Shown here one piece after another: positions 62,218-64,000 of a stretch of 64,000 bases of DNA; the stretch's first letter is position 1, and each line of letters opens with the position of its first letter. A model generated the notes under the pieces. It worked only from the letters and a program-made list of their open reading frames with translations. It was not told where the DNA came from and did no database searches. The stretch is from Corynebacterium stercoris. Its GTDB lineage: Bacteria; Actinomycetota; Actinomycetes; Mycobacteriales; Mycobacteriaceae. Position numbers and translations under genes: made by a program. Location of the stretch: NCBI RefSeq assembly GCF_024160105.1, contig NZ_JAMFTQ010000001.1:248001-312000 (forward strand), in the 5' to 3' direction.

Positions 62218-63444
62218 TCAGTCCAGCATCTCGAAGAGGCCCGTGACCACGTCCTCCCCGTGGGCCCAAATGCCGTCGTGGAACCACTCGTCGTGGCTCC
62301 AGAGGCGCAGGTTCCCGACTCTCGACGCCGATTCCGCGGTGAGCTCGTACGGGATGAAAAGGTCCGGCTTGAATAGCAGTGCCGCGACCGGCACCTTGTT
62401 ACCGGAGACGTCTTCTGATTGGGCCGCCAGGGTGTCCATGTGCTGCACCTCGTTGACCGCCTCGTAGAACGGGGTGAGCGCCGGGTCTTCCTCGAAGTGG
62501 GTGGTGAAGAAGTGGTTGCCCAAAAGCGTGAGGTCGGCGAACTCTTCGCGGTAGATCCGCTCCGCGGACCAGCGGGTTGGGTGACCCGGTCGCGCCATGA
62601 CGGACTCGTGCACCACGCCCCACAGCGGCATCGTCTCCAGCGAGATGATGCCGCCGAGCTGCGCCAGGAAGTCGCCCCGCAGGCGCTTTTCGCCGCGGTA
62701 CTCGGTGAACGGCATCTCGAAGAGGTTCGCCAGCAAGCCGAAATCGCCCTCCTCGCCCAAGAGCACACCCGCCATGCGCATGCGGGTGGAGGACAGCCGC
62801 TCCCCCGTCGGCATCCGCACGTCCTGGTTTTCCAGGTGGTCAGCCACTTCCGCAACGCGCTGCTGCATCCACGGCACTGCGGCGAAAAGTTCATTCTGCC
62901 GCTCGCGAAGCAACTCGAACGTTTTCCGGTTGAACAGGTCCACGTCCATGTGCGGCTCCGGCACGGTGCCCACCAGGTGCACGCGGCGCAGCCCTTCCGG
63001 GAAGTAGGACAAGTAGGAGCCGGCACACGCCGCGCCGAAGGAGTTGCCCAACAGGTCCCACTGCTCCACCCCGAGGTGCTCGCGCAGCGCCTCCGCATCA
63101 GCCGCCACGTCCGGCGGACGCAGGTGGGCTAGAAAGTTAGCGTCGATACGCTCAGGCGTGGTCCGGTCGACTTTGGCGGAGCGGCCGGTGCCCCGTTCGT
63201 CGATAAGCAGCACGCGGTAGCGTTTCAGCGCCTCCGGAATCCACTCCATGAGCATGCGCGGGCCGGGTTTGCCGGGGCCGCCCTGGAAGTAGACGAGGTA
63301 CGGCAACGACTCGTCGGTGTACAGCTCGCGCGCGAAGACGGTGATCTCGCCGAGCGCGGGGTTGGCGCGGTCGATGGGGACGCGCACCTCGTGCTCCCGC
63401 TGCGTCACGCCCGGAAGAAAGACGGTGGAGTTCGCGTAGGTCAC
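62218..63444 (-). CDS. Prolyl iminopeptidase-like alpha/beta hydrolase (S33)
   Basis: 408 residues. Oxyanion motif FQGGPG, LIDERGTGRS, nucleophile elbow LLGNSFGA (Gly-x-Ser-x-Gly-like), and a late LWSHDEWFHDGIW His region. S33 aminopeptidases remove N-terminal proline or other residues. GTG 63444 with GGGAGG 6 nt upstream is far better supported than the upstream in-frame ATG, which runs into the divergent gene. No signal peptide. Confidence 0.9.
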   Translation of the reverse strand: MTYANSTVFLPGVTQREHEVRVPIDRANPALGEITVFARELYTDESLPYLVYFQGGPGKPGPRMLMEWIPEALKRYRVLLIDERGTGRSAKVDRTTPERIDANFLAHLRPPDVAADAEALREHLGVEQWDLLGNSFGAACAGSYLSYFPEGLRRVHLVGTVPEPHMDVDLFNRKTFELLRERQNELFAAVPWMQQRVAEVADHLENQDVRMPTGERLSSTRMRMAGVLLGEEGDFGLLANLFEMPFTEYRGEKRLRGDFLAQLGGIISLETMPLWGVVHESVMARPGHPTRWSAERIYREEFADLTLLGNHFFTTHFEEDPALTPFYEAVNEVQHMDTLAAQSEDVSGNKVPVAALLFKPDLFIPYELTAESASRVGNLRLWSHDEWFHDGIWAHGEDVVTGLFEMLD

Positions 63445-63446
63445 GG

Positions 63447-63452
63447 TAGCCT
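63447..63452 (+). promoter_or_regulatory. -10 element of the gene at the right edge
   Basis: TAGCCT, 7 nt before ATG 63460; overlaps the Shine-Dalgarno of the divergent iminopeptidase gene. Confidence 0.4.
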
Positions 63453-63459
63453 CCCATGT

Positions 63460-64000
63460 ATGCAGTTGCACTCGTACAAAGATGTCGGCCACGACTTCCT
63501 TGTGCCCGATACGTTCGAGGCTCCAAGCCTACCGGAGTGGCGGCTGGCCACCTTCTCACTTGTCCTCCCCGTGCCCGATGCGTCCGGGTTCGGCGACGCA
63601 CCCTTCGATTTCGGCGAGCACGGCTGGGCGTACGGGCGGGACAAGGGCGTGCGCATCGTGGAGAACCCGGCGTGGGATCCAAAGCGGGAGGTTTTCCGCA
63701 AGCCCGACGTGCGGCACAACTACTACGGCGACCCCATCGTCGAGGGTGGCCGCCCCCACTACAACGACGCCCGCTCGCGCTTCATGGACCCGATCGACGC
63801 CTCCGTCGGCGCGCGCAGCATCGACGTCGACGTGGTGTTCCAGGAAGTCGCCTTCGCGGGCGTCGAAGAGTTCGGGCATGAGGACCGCACCAGCCACCGC
63901 AGGACACCGTCCCAGACACCGCCGCGGGAGCTTTCGCTTGCCGACGCAGGCTGGGACCCAAACGTCACCGCCCACCACTTCGTCTTCCCGCCGGAGAGGA
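63460..64000 (+). CDS. Protein of unknown function, cut by the right edge
   Basis: 180 codons are visible with no stop. It begins MQLHSYKDVGHDFLVPDTFE and is soluble, acidic and aromatic-rich, with several Asp/Gly-Pro turns (FDFGEHGWAYGRD, HNYYGDPIVEGG). No signal peptide and no family I recognise. Only 15 bp separate its ATG from the divergent iminopeptidase start. Codon use matches the neighbours, and the start follows the leaderless rule. Confidence 0.65.
   Translation, partial: MQLHSYKDVGHDFLVPDTFEAPSLPEWRLATFSLVLPVPDASGFGDAPFDFGEHGWAYGRDKGVRIVENPAWDPKREVFRKPDVRHNYYGDPIVEGGRPHYNDARSRFMDPIDASVGARSIDVDVVFQEVAFAGVEEFGHEDRTSHRRTPSQTPPRELSLADAGWDPNVTAHHFVFPPER

Overview
This window is chromosomal DNA from a high-GC actinobacterium, almost certainly a Corynebacterium. 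Three things point there. The gene order eno / ftsB-like / DUF501 / ppx / mazG is the mycolata order. A long block, dnaG ... dgt / TPM-domain gene ... glyS / smtB / zur / uppS / recO / era ... corC / ybeY / phoH / rsmE / dnaJ / hrcA / hemW, matches the order known in Mycobacterium tuberculosis. It also has a cory-CC-star type small protein, an aecD-like C-S lyase, treS-mak and a leaderless promoter style (TAnnnT, then 6-8 nt, then the start codon). Nearly all of the sequence is ordinary coding DNA. I see no prophage, CRISPR array, rRNA or intact insertion sequence.

Layout. 1-2200: end of an M20 peptidase, a secreted protein, tRNA-Asn, a gene-free stretch rich in inverted repeats, and a CAU-anticodon tRNA. 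2211-9112: ppx, a DUF501 fusion, ftsB-like, eno and an lpqU-like lytic transglycosylase on the minus strand, then a small secreted protein, mazG and an OGG-fold-like protein. 9123-16558: dnaG, a secreted-type ribonuclease lipoprotein with a barstar inhibitor, cstA, a CC-tailed small protein, an ArsA-like ATPase and dgt. Two copies of a ~157-bp foldback repeat lie between these genes. 16617-24517: a large TPM-domain membrane protein, two unknown genes, glyS, the zinc regulators smtB-zur, uppS, recO and era. 24602-27680: a degenerate GH3 protein and two tandem pdxY genes. 27704-34698: a minus-strand block for ribosome, RNA and heat-shock functions (hemW, hrcA, dnaJ, rsmE, phoH, ybeY, corC) with a CIRCE-like operator at hrcA. 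34709-50666: fatty acyl-CoA ligase, malQ, a surface protease, an M3 oligopeptidase, an esterase, an ABC exporter, idi, a lipoprotein, aecD, treS and maltokinase. 50769-64000: brnQ, a luciferase-like oxidoreductase, a peptide-type ABC importer operon ending in a ribokinase, an HNH/DUF222 (13E12-type) gene, a CPBP protease, a PAP2 phosphatase, a prolyl iminopeptidase and a truncated unknown gene.

How genes work together. malQ, treS and mak connect maltodextrin, trehalose and maltose-1-phosphate metabolism. smtB-zur is the zinc-sensing pair. hrcA-dnaJ is the heat-shock pair. hemW through corC form a tightly packed conserved block. The most interesting unexplained grouping is cstA - CC-tailed small protein - ArsA/GET3-like ATPase. 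Others worth a look are the lipoprotein RNase-barstar pair, the foldback repeat, the EcsC-like/DUF501 fusion, and two divergent gene pairs whose leaderless promoters share one -10 element.
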